Shown: positions 24,319 to 34,000 of the stretch, in pieces | How the letters are laid out: each line of letters starts with the position of its first letter | How positions within the stretch are numbered: position 1 is the first letter of the stretch | DNA from: Alkalihalobacillus sp. LMS6 | Lineage (GTDB): Bacteria; Bacillota; Bacilli; Bacillales; Bacillaceae_D | Direction of reading: 5' to 3' | Assembly: GCF_024362765.1 (NCBI RefSeq) | Contig: NZ_CP093302.1 | Coordinates: 678,001 to 742,000, forward strand | Length of the DNA: 64,000 bases | Notes under the pieces: generated by a model | Told to the model about the DNA's origin: nothing | Database searches by the model: none | Seen by the model: only the letters and a program-made list of their open reading frames with translations | Position numbers and translations under genes: made by a program

Positions 24319-25017
24319 TTGTCGAACGATTGTTGTCAAACAAGTAAGAATAAGCAGATAGAAAATGAATGGGAAGCCGTTCACGCTCAATTTCGAGAGA
24401 AAGAAAAACAATTGACAAGAGCGAGAGATGAACTCAATGCGGAACGAAGACAGTTGCCGAAAAAAGAAGTTACGAATCACTATTCCTTTCAAGGCGCTGA
24501 TGGTGAAGTCGAGTTTTCGGACTTGTTTGAGGATGCGGAGCAGTTAATTGTGTACCATTTTATGTTTGCGCCTGAGTGGGAAGAGGGCTGCAATGGCTGT
24601 TCAATGATGGTAGATAATATGGGTCATGTTGCGCATTTAAAAGCTAGGCGAACGCGTCTTGTTCTCATCTCGCGCGCACCTCTGGCGAAACTCATAGCTT
24701 TTCAAAAACGAATGGGCTGGACGGTTCCTTGGTATTCTTCCTACAACAATACATTTAACAAAGACTTTAAAGCGACGTTAGAAAATGGCGAAGAGACTCA
24801 TGGGTACAGCGTGTTTCAAAAGGATGGTGAAAGGATTTTTCATACGTACTCCACCTGGAATCGAGGTGTCGAATATTTAGGAACTACATTTAGCTATCTG
24901 GATATGACGCCGCTCGGTAGGCAAGAGAAATGGGAGCAGGCACCACCAGAAGTAAGAGTGAAGCAGACTGATACATATGAGTGGTGGCGACATCATGATC
25001 GGTATAAGAATGAGTAA
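24319..25017 (+). CDS. DUF899 thioredoxin-like protein
   Basis: Predicted 232-residue soluble protein of the DUF899 family, which has a thioredoxin-like fold. Typical segments are LTRARDELNAERRQLP near residue 32, LIVYHFMFAPEWEEGCNGCS near residue 75, and RMGWTVPWYSS near residue 135. The two Cys of GCNGCS could be redox-active. The TTG start has GAGGAGG eight bases upstream. It is divergent from a flavin reductase, which hints at oxidative or electrophile stress, but the function is unknown. Confidence 0.8.
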   Translation: MSNDCCQTSKNKQIENEWEAVHAQFREKEKQLTRARDELNAERRQLPKKEVTNHYSFQGADGEVEFSDLFEDAEQLIVYHFMFAPEWEEGCNGCSMMVDNMGHVAHLKARRTRLVLISRAPLAKLIAFQKRMGWTVPWYSSYNNTFNKDFKATLENGEETHGYSVFQKDGERIFHTYSTWNRGVEYLGTTFSYLDMTPLGRQEKWEQAPPEVRVKQTDTYEWWRHHDRYKNE

Positions 25018-25047
25018 AAAGCGACAGAGAGTGATCTCAGTCGCTTT
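25018..25047. terminator. Bidirectional terminator
   Basis: AAAGCGAC (25018-25025) pairs with GTCGCTTT (25040-25047). It overlaps the 3' end of the convergent lipoprotein gene. Confidence 0.7.
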
Positions 25048-26323
25048 GATTCAGAATACGAGTTGTCAAAATTTCAAGGAGTTCTTCCGATACGGGTTCC
25101 TCACTAGAAATGGCCGAAAGGGCTTCTTCCTCGATATCTTCAGATACATCACGCAATGCATGACCCATGTCTTCAATAAGAAGGAGCTCTGTGTCGTTGT
25201 TTGCATCATGTAAAAGATGAGCGTCATCGACAGGAATTTGTTGATCATTTTCCCCGTGTATAATAAATGTCGGGAAGGTCACATCTTGTATAAGTTCAGC
25301 AGGGTCATAAGCCATCCACGATGAAAGAAAAGGTTGAACGGATTGATTAAATAATGATTGAAGTTCAAGACTAATTTCATCAACAGAATCGCCCTTGGAA
25401 AGGTGGTCGATAATGTCAGCAGATTCTTGTAAAAGTTCATCTGTAATCAATGGATCTTCTTCGATTTGCTCCAATAAGACATCATCAATTGTTCTCCCTG
25501 CACCAGCTAAAGAAAAATAGGCATCTACGTTTTCCTCTAAAGCGGCTGCTAGGCCAACAAGGGCTCCTTCACTATGCCCGATCACGTAAACAGAAGTGAA
25601 CGATTCATTCTGGCTGGCATACTCTAACCACGCGATTGCATCCTGGATGTAATCATCAAACGTCGTCTCTGCACTAGTAGGAGCTAAGTCAAGGTTATCT
25701 CCAATGCCACGTTTATCATAGCGGATCGTAGCAATGCTGTTCTCATTTAAGTGCTCTGAAATGAATTTCAAGTTATCATTTCTCCCAGGAAGAAGATATG
25801 AATTGCCGTGTTTATCTGTAGGGCCTGAACCTTGTAAAATGAGCGCAACGGGGAAAGCATCCTGTTCTTCTTGAGGAAAATCTATTTTTGCTTTCATGGT
25901 TTCAGAAGAATCTAGTGTTAGTTCGGTTAATTCCTCCTCTTCTTGGAAGCGAAGCTGAAAGGGAAGCTGTTGACCGAGCTGAGTAAACTCGCCGCTGATC
26001 TCTTCTTCCTCTCGTTCTCCTTCAAATAAAATTGTCTGTCCCTGTAAGGTAGTCTCTAAAGAAAGACGCTGTTCATCTAATTCGACGGTGTCAAAAGGCT
26101 CGTCAAAAATGCCTTGCACGGGAATAGATAAAGTTGCTTGATCCTCATCTATTAAAATTTCAATCGAAAGCGGTTGCATCGGGATGATGATTTCTCCTTC
26201 CCAATCGCCAGTGAACGCATGAGGGGTCTCTGTTTGTTCAGGTTCAATTGCTTCCTGCTGGCAAGCGGATAACAAAAATAAAAAAAGAATCATAGCTGTT
26301 GAAAATGAAAGCTTAGTGAACAT
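25037..26323 (-). CDS. Acidic lipoprotein with alpha/beta hydrolase domain
   Basis: Predicted 428-residue exported lipoprotein. The signal peptide ends in the lipobox LLSAC, so Cys 20 is the lipidation site. Residues about 30-125 form an acidic beta-rich domain. A hydrolase domain follows with LILQGSGPTDKHGN (oxyanion region), the nucleophile GHSEG near residue 248, an Asp in IIHGENDQQIP and a His in EDMGHAL. It resembles secreted esterases or peptidases of the S9 type. GAGGGGG precedes the ATG. The high acidic content fits an alkaline exterior. Confidence 0.8.
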   Translation of the reverse strand: MFTKLSFSTAMILFLFLLSACQQEAIEPEQTETPHAFTGDWEGEIIIPMQPLSIEILIDEDQATLSIPVQGIFDEPFDTVELDEQRLSLETTLQGQTILFEGEREEEEISGEFTQLGQQLPFQLRFQEEEELTELTLDSSETMKAKIDFPQEEQDAFPVALILQGSGPTDKHGNSYLLPGRNDNLKFISEHLNENSIATIRYDKRGIGDNLDLAPTSAETTFDDYIQDAIAWLEYASQNESFTSVYVIGHSEGALVGLAAALEENVDAYFSLAGAGRTIDDVLLEQIEEDPLITDELLQESADIIDHLSKGDSVDEISLELQSLFNQSVQPFLSSWMAYDPAELIQDVTFPTFIIHGENDQQIPVDDAHLLHDANNDTELLLIEDMGHALRDVSEDIEEEALSAISSEEPVSEELLEILTTRILNQSD

Positions 26324-26511
26324 ATGTAACCCCCTCTGAAATAAAGGTTAAATTTTTGTAAGGGTGCAATCACCCAAAAAAGCATAAATAGAAATAAGAA
26401 GAACGTCAACTCCTCTATACAACATATTCAACAAAGGCTTGCGGAATCCTTGAAATTTAAGGATGAAAACAGAGGATATGCGTTTCTTCCATCTAATAAC
26501 GAGGTGAATCT

Positions 26512-27114
26512 ATGAGAATTTCTTTTCGAGTGGGTCTGTTAGGTTGGATCGTCCCGCTTCTATACTTTTTTTATGAACCATTTGCGATACAAGCATCACG
26601 AGTCCCTTATTCGTATATCGCCCAACCGATGAGTGATCTAGGCGTGACCGTATGTGGAATTGGTACGTACCCTTGGGCAGATTATGCGATTTGTTCTCCT
26701 CATTCTTCATTAGTAAATGTTCTATTTTTTGTTATGGCTGTATGTTTATTGATAGGGATTATAAGTGTCTATCAACGCTTATCGTTAGCGTCATTAGGGA
26801 AATTTAGTTTTTTACTATTAGTTCTGTTTGCAATTGGAAATGGGTTTAGTGCCATACCTGCTAATATAAGCTTTAGTTGGCATACGTATCCTGTGATGTT
26901 CATGATTTTCGTTGCGCCAGCGTTATTTGTTATAGCAAGTCAAATCAAACAAGGGAAAGTGTTCACATATAGCATGGCAACAAGCTTACTATTCATTAAA
27001 CTAGGTATCATCGTTATGGTTTTTTTCCCAGTTGAAATTGGAGGACTTCTTCAAAGAGCGTTCTATTTCGTGTTTTATTGTTGGGGACTAGGGATGATGA
27101 TAAAATTAAAATAA
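26512..27114 (+). CDS. DUF998 membrane protein
   Basis: Predicted 200-residue protein with about six transmembrane helices. The early YIAQPMSDLGVT and the PHSSLVNVLFFVMAV segment are typical of DUF998 proteins, whose function is unknown. GAGGTG lies six bases before the ATG. It is divergent from the lipoprotein hydrolase and ends at a terminator shared with the TspO-like gene. Confidence 0.7.
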   Translation: MRISFRVGLLGWIVPLLYFFYEPFAIQASRVPYSYIAQPMSDLGVTVCGIGTYPWADYAICSPHSSLVNVLFFVMAVCLLIGIISVYQRLSLASLGKFSFLLLVLFAIGNGFSAIPANISFSWHTYPVMFMIFVAPALFVIASQIKQGKVFTYSMATSLLFIKLGIIVMVFFPVEIGGLLQRAFYFVFYCWGLGMMIKLK

Positions 27115-27163
27115 ATAGTTCACCTGTAAGTCTCAACTTCTTGAAACCATTTTTGAGCGATAA

Positions 27164-27198
27164 AAAGAACCAAAAGTTTAAAGGGCTTTTGGTTCTTT
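27164..27198. terminator. Bidirectional terminator
   Basis: AAAGAACCAAAAG (27164-27176) and CTTTTGGTTCTTT (27186-27198) form a perfect 13-bp stem between convergent genes. Confidence 0.85.
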
Positions 27199-27202
27199 AT
27201 GT

Positions 27203-27916
27203 TTATCTTCTCTTGATTAATACGAACAGGGCAACAGCAAGTTGAATGACGATACATATGGCGGTCACAATTAAAATGCCTGTCATGCTGTTTTCTGCAA
27301 AGATTGCAGCGTATGCCCATACAAAGACCAATGGATAGAAGATGTCACGATACGCAAGCGCAATGATGACTGCTAAAAGCGTACCTACAAGGAGCATAAT
27401 AATGGTCCATGGCACTTCTCCTAAACCAAGGAACGTCGTAACATCACGCTGAACGAGCCATGCGAAAATGTTAACAATTGTAGCAACAGATACCCAACCA
27501 AGGTAGATGGAGAATGGGATACGATCAAACCAACGAAAGTCGAGTCGATTTATTTTAAAGTAAATCACAATCAAGGTTAACAATAGGCCTACAATAATGA
27601 TGACTGATAAAAGCAACCATTCTTGTGTAAAAGCGATAATCCACATGCCGTTTAATAAAAAGTTTGCAGGTAGCCAGTACCCAACGCGTGTATAAATGTC
27701 GGCATTCCAACGGTTAACGAAAAAGATACGAAGAATCCAAATGAACAACAACAGGTAAATGAACCCCCAAATAGAGAATGCAAATCCTGCTGGCTGTATA
27801 AGTGCTTGTTCCTGGTTGGCTACGGAACCAACGTTTGTTGTGGATAGATAGTTTACGACTATCATAAAAGCAAAGAAAATTAAGTAGATCACGCCTAGAC
27901 GTGTTGTTTGCTTCAT
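27203..27916 (-). CDS. TspO/MBR-related tryptophan-rich membrane protein
   Basis: Predicted 237-residue integral membrane protein with about seven helices. The PAGFAFSIWGFIYLLLF motif near residue 42 and the PFSIYLGWVSVATIVN motif near residue 132 match the extended TspO-like family. This is longer than classical TspO (about 155 residues). Members bind tetrapyrroles or act in stress responses, but this subfamily is poorly characterised. A GGAGG ribosome binding site lies upstream of the ATG at 27916. Confidence 0.7.
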   Translation of the reverse strand: MKQTTRLGVIYLIFFAFMIVVNYLSTTNVGSVANQEQALIQPAGFAFSIWGFIYLLLFIWILRIFFVNRWNADIYTRVGYWLPANFLLNGMWIIAFTQEWLLLSVIIIVGLLLTLIVIYFKINRLDFRWFDRIPFSIYLGWVSVATIVNIFAWLVQRDVTTFLGLGEVPWTIIMLLVGTLLAVIIALAYRDIFYPLVFVWAYAAIFAENSMTGILIVTAICIVIQLAVALFVLIKRR

Positions 27917-28148
27917 GGGAAATCCTCCTTATTTTTTGTTTCTATTGGCTTATATTCACGCTTTTATTTCGACATAAACGTCGGATTTTAAAAGAATGTT
28001 GAATTTCGCTTTTAAAGAGAAGGTATTAAGTGTGAACGTATCCATTTTAGTTCCTTTCCGTTTCAGTTCTATATTCTTTTTGAAAAATGGGACAAACAAC
28101 GCTTAATAGTGTTAATATATAGAATATTACATAGAGAAAGAGTGATCA

Positions 28149-28226
28149 ATGATGAGAGTCTGCTTTGATATTCCCACTGTTAAAAGAAAGAAAGCGGGAG
28201 TAAAACGGAGTGTTGCCTTCATATAA
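28149..28226 (+). CDS. Candidate regulatory leader peptide upstream of the MFS exporter
   Basis: A 24- or 25-codon frame (two adjacent ATG codons at 28149 and 28152) with an AAGAGTGAT-like ribosome binding site. The peptide has a basic segment, VKRKKAGVKR, near its end. Its codons 14-17 overlap segment 28193-28200, which can pair with the anti-Shine-Dalgarno strand of the exporter hairpin. This layout is that of leader peptides in translational attenuation. No homologue is recognised. Confidence 0.45.
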   Translation: MMRVCFDIPTVKRKKAGVKRSVAFI

Positions 28227-28261
28227 GCAGTGATGTTTGCTTCCGCTAACAAGAGCGGAGG
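28193..28261 (+). promoter_or_regulatory. Putative translational attenuator of the MFS exporter
   Basis: CTTCCGCT (28240-28247) pairs with AGCGGAGG (28254-28261) over 8 bp with one G-U pair. That stem buries the exporter's ribosome binding site GGAGG, seven bases before its TTG start. The same CTTCCGCT can instead pair over 8 bp with AGCGGGAG (28193-28200), which lies inside the leader frame; this also has one G-U pair. The two pairings are mutually exclusive, so ribosome position on the leader could decide whether the exporter is translated. Confidence 0.55.
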
Positions 28262-28268
28262 AACATAG

Positions 28269-29492
28269 TTGAACAAGTTTCATATTTTTTTGTGGATCAT
28301 TATAAGTCAAACCATCTCACTATTAGGTTCGGCAATTACAAGATTTGCTTTAGGAATTTGGATTTATCAAGAAACTGGGCAAGTCATTCACTTTGCTATT
28401 ATATTAGTGGCTAGCTATTTACCAAGCGTTTTTGTCGCTCCTTTTGCAGGGAACGGGATCGATCGTTTTGGTCCGAAATGGGCGCTGCTAGTAGGAGGAT
28501 TACTTGGAACGTCGATTTTATTACTAGCATCGGTGTTCATTGTTTTTTCAAGTATGACTAGTTGGATTGCCTTAATGTTAGCAGGAATCCTATCAGTAGT
28601 AAGTGCATTGGAAACACCAGCATTACAGGCACTCACACCTCAACTTGTTGAGGATAAGCGGTTGTCGAGAGCAAACGGTTTAGTTGCCACGGGGACATCT
28701 GTAGCGAACATTGTTGGTCCGGTGGTTGCGGGAATCCTTTACACGTTCGGAGACATGGTTTGGATTGTCATCAGTAATGGCTTGAGCTATGTCGTTGCGC
28801 TCGTGGTAGTTGTTGTTTTATGGCGTCGTTTTCCTAAGTGCGAATGTGTGAAAAATGAGAATGAAGGGTTTTTGAAGGAACTCATTCGTGGTTTTGTATA
28901 CACATGGAATGAGAAAGCGTTACTCGCACTCATTCTTTTCCACATGTGGGCAAATGTAGCATTAGGAATAAATAGTGTCATTCGGCAACCCTATCTTTTA
29001 GCATTCGGTACAGAAGAGCAGTTTGGCTTTGTAACGGCTTTGTTTGGAGTAGGAATGGTGCTAGGTGGCTTTGTGATAAGCACAGTAAAAATTGAAACCA
29101 ACAAAGTTTGGTGGATGCTGCTAGCTTCATTCGGAATGGGGGTTGCGGTTCTTGCAACAGGCATAACGGAAACCATTCTCCTTATCGGGGGACTATGGCT
29201 CTTTATGGGCTTTTGCTTACCAATTACAAACGCCTTGAGTGTGACGTTGATCCAGCAACATGTGGAGTCAACTTATTTAGGACGTGTGTTCTCTATTGCC
29301 AGAATGCTATCTTGGGCTACATTGCCAATCGCATATCTTGTTGGAGGTTTAATGGGAGACTGGTTGATGAATATCGGTTTTTCTTCTGCTTACCGTTTCT
29401 TACTCATAGGTTCAGGCGTGCTGCTCCTTTTATTCGTATGTTATTATGGAATGTCGAATAAGATGAAGCCGTTGGAAAAACCTGATAGATAA
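28269..29492 (+). CDS. DHA3-type MFS exporter (macrolide-efflux-like)
   Basis: Predicted 407-residue protein with about 12 helices. It has the layout of MefA-like DHA3 exporters: SQTISLLGSAITRFALGIWIYQ in helix 1, GNGIDRFGPKWALLVGG in the first loop (motif A position), and ETPALQALTPQLV near residue 118. The TTG start at 28269 has GGAGG seven bases upstream, which lies in a hairpin. A leader peptide and alternative hairpin precede it. Efflux of an antibiotic is suggested by homology and by the regulation, not shown. Confidence 0.8.
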   Translation: MNKFHIFLWIIISQTISLLGSAITRFALGIWIYQETGQVIHFAIILVASYLPSVFVAPFAGNGIDRFGPKWALLVGGLLGTSILLLASVFIVFSSMTSWIALMLAGILSVVSALETPALQALTPQLVEDKRLSRANGLVATGTSVANIVGPVVAGILYTFGDMVWIVISNGLSYVVALVVVVVLWRRFPKCECVKNENEGFLKELIRGFVYTWNEKALLALILFHMWANVALGINSVIRQPYLLAFGTEEQFGFVTALFGVGMVLGGFVISTVKIETNKVWWMLLASFGMGVAVLATGITETILLIGGLWLFMGFCLPITNALSVTLIQQHVESTYLGRVFSIARMLSWATLPIAYLVGGLMGDWLMNIGFSSAYRFLLIGSGVLLLLFVCYYGMSNKMKPLEKPDR

Positions 29493-29504
29493 GCGCATCA
29501 TTAA

Positions 29505-29536
29505 AAGCCATGGATCAAAGTCCATGGCTTGTTTGA
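29505..29536. terminator. Terminator after the DHA3 exporter
   Basis: AAGCCATGGA (29505-29514) and TCCATGGCTT (29521-29530) form a perfect 10-bp stem. The T-rich side serves the plus-strand gene. Confidence 0.7.
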
Positions 29537-29539
29537 TTG

Positions 29540-30784
29540 TCACTCTGAAAGCGCCGGATCAATCGTTTTTGTGATTTGTACTCGTTCCACTTTCTTTTCA
29601 TCCATCGCCAGAATTTCAAACCGCAATTCTTTATAGTTAAGCTGTTCCCCTCTTGTTGGCAAGTAGCCAAACTGGTGGATAAGAAAGCTTGCTAAATTAT
29701 CTTCTTCTTCAGGAATGTTGACATTAAAAGCATTGTTTAAACGTCGCAATGAAATTTTTCCGTCACATACAAGGCGAGATTCGGATTGTTCTTCAATTAG
29801 TACATCATCCACATCGGTTTCATCCTCAATATCTTGACCAATCATGGCTTCGATCAAGTCTTCGTGAGTAATGATTCCTTCTGTTCCGCCATATTCGTCT
29901 AATACAATGGCAAAATGTTTTTTCTCCTGCAACATCTTTTGGAAAACACGATTTACAGGATGAAATTCGTAAACGTAGAGTGGCTGTAAATCAGCTATTT
30001 CTCGAATAGGTTTATTTGGTTCCTGGCTCCATTTTAAAACAAATTTTGAATGGAATACCCCAATAATGTGATCGATATCTTCTTCGTAGACAGGATATCT
30101 TGTATATTGATTATCCAGTAAGATTTCTTTTGCTTCTTCAAACGTCACGTCAGCAGAGATTCCTTGAACATCAATTCGTGGTGTTTGGAGTACATCTGCT
30201 ACATTTAAATGTTCAAAATCAAGCATACCTTTAAGACGGTAAACTTCGTCATTTTTAAACGTTCCTTCCGTAAGGCCGATGTCGACCATTGCGCGCATCT
30301 CGTCTTTTGAAAAAGAAGCTTGGTTTGCATCATTTTTACCAAGTAGTTTAATGATGAGCTGGGTAAATTTATTTAAGAGGTACGTAAAAGGTTTTAACAG
30401 AGTGAGTACAACCTTCATTGGTGGATATACCAGATAAGCAATGCGATCTGGAAATGCCGCAGCAATTGATTTAGGTAGTACTTCAGAAAATATGATGATC
30501 ATGACGGTTAGAATACCAGTCGCCAGACCGACACTCCACCCATACTCAAGTGCAACGATCGTTACAAGAGATGGGAGTGTAATATTTGGAACATTATTTG
30601 CAATTAATATTCCGGGAATAAAATCATTTGCGTTTGTTACAAGGTTTAATAATCGCTCTGATTTTTTATCTCCTTGAGCGGCTTTTGTCTGTAATCTCAT
30701 TTTGTTTGCAGCGGTTAATGCTGTCTCACTACCTGAGAAAAAGAATGAAGCCATAAATAACAAAGCAATCGCTATGAATATCAA
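29540..30784 (-). CDS. CNNM/CorC-type membrane protein with CBS pair (YhdP/YugS-like)
   Basis: Predicted 414-residue protein of the former hemolysin-C family. Residues 1 to about 170 form the DUF21 transmembrane domain with FFSGSETALTAANKMRLQ near residue 17. Two CBS domains follow (about 195-320; TPRIDVQGISADVTFEEAKE and HFAIVLDEYGGTEGIITHED), then the C-terminal CorC-HlyC domain. Family members act in magnesium efflux. The TTG at 30784 is chosen because GGAGG lies seven bases upstream; the TTG at 30811 lacks a site. Confidence 0.85.
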   Translation of the reverse strand: MIFIAIALLFMASFFFSGSETALTAANKMRLQTKAAQGDKKSERLLNLVTNANDFIPGILIANNVPNITLPSLVTIVALEYGWSVGLATGILTVMIIIFSEVLPKSIAAAFPDRIAYLVYPPMKVVLTLLKPFTYLLNKFTQLIIKLLGKNDANQASFSKDEMRAMVDIGLTEGTFKNDEVYRLKGMLDFEHLNVADVLQTPRIDVQGISADVTFEEAKEILLDNQYTRYPVYEEDIDHIIGVFHSKFVLKWSQEPNKPIREIADLQPLYVYEFHPVNRVFQKMLQEKKHFAIVLDEYGGTEGIITHEDLIEAMIGQDIEDETDVDDVLIEEQSESRLVCDGKISLRRLNNAFNVNIPEEEDNLASFLIHQFGYLPTRGEQLNYKELRFEILAMDEKKVERVQITKTIDPALSE

Positions 30785-31010
30785 GATGGTTCCTCCATTT
30801 TTTGTTGTCAAAAATTAAAGTGCTTCAGTAATGAAACATTTTACCAAGAAACCTGAAGGATGAAAAGGATAAGTATTAGAATGGTAATGTTTATTGTTCG
30901 TTAAAGATAATGGTTTATACACGAAAGTGTTGGAATATATGGGGATTCAACGTTTGATTTGATTCGTGGTAAGATGAAAGCAAAGCGAACGGAAAAGGAG
31001 GGCGAAACGA

Positions 31011-34000
31011 ATGATTCACTTTTATTTAGGAAGAAGTGGGAGCGGCAAGTCTACAAAAATGAAAGAAGAAATCATGACATACTTAAATGATGCCCCCGCT
31101 GACGGACCAGAAATTATTTTGCTCGTGCCTGATCAAATGTCGTTTCAAGTTGAATATGATCTCGCAAAAAAGACGGGCGGGTTTTCAAGGTTAAGCGTCT
31201 TAAGTCTACATTCTTTGGCCGAAAGAATTCTTGATGAGGCGGGCCAACGTGAGCGACCAATGCTTGATCGAACGGGTATGCATGTATTAATAAAAAAAAT
31301 AATTGAACAGAAGAAAGACCAGCTTCGAGTCTTTAAGCGTGCAAGTAACACAAGTGGATTTGTAAAAGAAATGGAGCAGATGATTCTTGAATTACGTAGG
31401 CAAGAACTTTCACCTGATCAAATACATGTAGAAAACGAAGCGCTGTCATTAGCAATACAGGATAAGATGCACGATGTTAAACTTATCTTTCAAGGTTTTG
31501 AAGAAACGTTTTCCAACCGTTTTTGGGATAAAGAAGAGCAGGTAAAGCGTGCAATAAAGGCCGTTCCAGATGTGGGTTTGTTAAAAGGTGCTTACGTGTA
31601 TATTGATGGCTTTTATGAATTTAGCAAGCTAGAACGTCGATTTTTAACAGCTCTATGTGATGAAGCAGCTACAACGAAAATGGCTCTAACATTAGATGAG
31701 CACTTAGGGCAAGCTGATACGTTTTATTTAACGAATGAAACGTACGAATTAATGGTGCAATCGCTTCAACAACACAAGCTTCGTTATAAAGAAGAATGGT
31801 TTAAAGCCAATTACCGTTTTAATAAGATAGGCCTCGCATCACTTGAAGAAGCGCTCGTTCATCAAGATCATGACGTGAGAGAAAACGATCATAGTGTAAA
31901 AATAGTTGAAACGGTAAATCGGCGAGTTGAGATTGAATCGGTAGCTAAATCCATTCGCAGTTTAGTGCGAGAGCAAGGATACCGTTATACAGAAATTGCA
32001 GTCGTTACAAGAGATTTACACACATATAGTGATCTCATCCGACGATTGTTTCCTACATATGAGGTGCCGTTCTTTCTTGATGATACACATGGGATGATTC
32101 AGCATCAGCTCATTGAACTAATTCGATCGTCCTTCGAGGCAGTAATGCAAAGGTATCCTTATGAGGCCTTATTTCGAGCATTTAAAACTGATTTATTTAT
32201 TCCGCTTGATGAGGAACAGGTTGCGTTTCGTGAAAAAATTGATGAACTTGAAAATGTGGTTCTTGCTCAAGGCATTAAAGGAAATCTGTGGTCCACCGCT
32301 CAGGACTGGCAATTGAAGACAGCTCGTCATGGTTTTGGGGAAGATCCAACCGAAGAAGAATTAGAAAACAATGCAACAATGAATTGGTTGAAAAACTTGT
32401 TAATTGCCCCACTTAACCAATTTGAATCGAATTTAAAAAGAAGTGAAACGATTTCCGATATGTGTCACGCGCTTTATACGTTTTTACTGGCGTTATCAAT
32501 TCCGGAAAAAATGAATCAGCTACAAAGGCAAGCGGAAGAGAGCGGGTACATTCAGGTTAGTAGCGAATACAGCCAAGTGTGGGAAGGGGTTCTATCGATT
32601 CTCGATCAACTTGTGGATATTGGTGGAGAAGATGAAGTGACCGTCTCTACTTTTTTTCACACGCTAAATGCTGGGTTTGAGAATATGAGTTTTAAAATTG
32701 TTCCTCCAGCGATTGACCAGGTTACTGTGGGAGACATGGAGCGTTCCCGTTTACCGAAACCACGTGCGACCTTCATCGTTGGAGTAAATGAAGGCATCAT
32801 CCCATCACGCCCACGTGAAAAAGGGATGATAAGTGAGCAAGAAAGAATGGCATTGCAACATGCAGGTCTTTCGCTCGGTCACACAGCAACAGACAAGCTC
32901 TGGCATGAAGCATTTTATGCGTATATGAGTCAGACGAGTGCATCGGAGGCACTAATCGTCTCGTACGCTTTAGCAGATGAGGAAGGGGCAGCTTTACTTC
33001 CATCTCCTTTAATTCGACATATCCACGATTCTTTAAACGATGTAGAGACTGTATTCGTGCAAAATGAACCAGAAGCTGAAAGGCATAATCAAGCGATAGA
33101 ATATATATCACATCCAAAACAAGCGATGTCACAACTCATCCGGCAATTGCAAAAATGGAAGCAAGGAGAGGAGATTGATTCAATTTGGTGGGATGTCTAC
33201 AACTGGTTTAGAACGCATGCAGAATGGCAGCGCCCTCTAAAATCAGGTCTGGAGAGCTTAGACTACTCGTATACCCATATTCCTCTAACAAACGAGACTA
33301 CAAAAGACTTATACAATGCTCATCTTGTGATGAGCGTGAGCCGAATGGAGTTATTTAAACAATGTTCGTTCCGTCATTTCAGTCAATACGGTTTGCGATT
33401 AAAAGAACGAGATGTGTATCGATTAGAGGCATTTGATATTGGAGAGCTTTTTCATACGGTGTTAAAAACGATGTCTGAAAAGCAAAAAGACCGAAACAAA
33501 ACATGGAAAACCCTTTCGTATGAAGAATGCCGCGAAATGACGTCGGAAGCGGTGGCAGAAGTTGCCCCGACGATTCAGCGTGAGATTTTGATGAGTACAA
33601 ATCACTATCAGTATATAACGGAAAAGCTCCATGATATCGCTGTTCAGGTAACAGAAGCATTGCGCCAGCAAGCGTTGTTATCCACGTTTGAAACCGTGGA
33701 ATTAGAAGTCGCATTTGGTCCGCAAAATCCCATATCGATTCCTTCATACAAACTAGAAAATGGCATGAGTATGACGGTCCAAGGTCGAATTGATCGAATT
33801 GATCAAGCGGAAAGGGATGGTCGGTCGTTTCTCAGTGTCGTCGACTATAAATCAAGCCCAACATCCTTATCTTTTTCTGATGTGATTGAAGGAATTTCCT
33901 TGCAAATGCCCGTGTACTTAACAGTTGCTTTAAAAGGTTCTGAAGCGTGGTTAGAAAAATCCTCAGAAGTGGGGGGAATGTTTTATTTTCATCTCCATAA

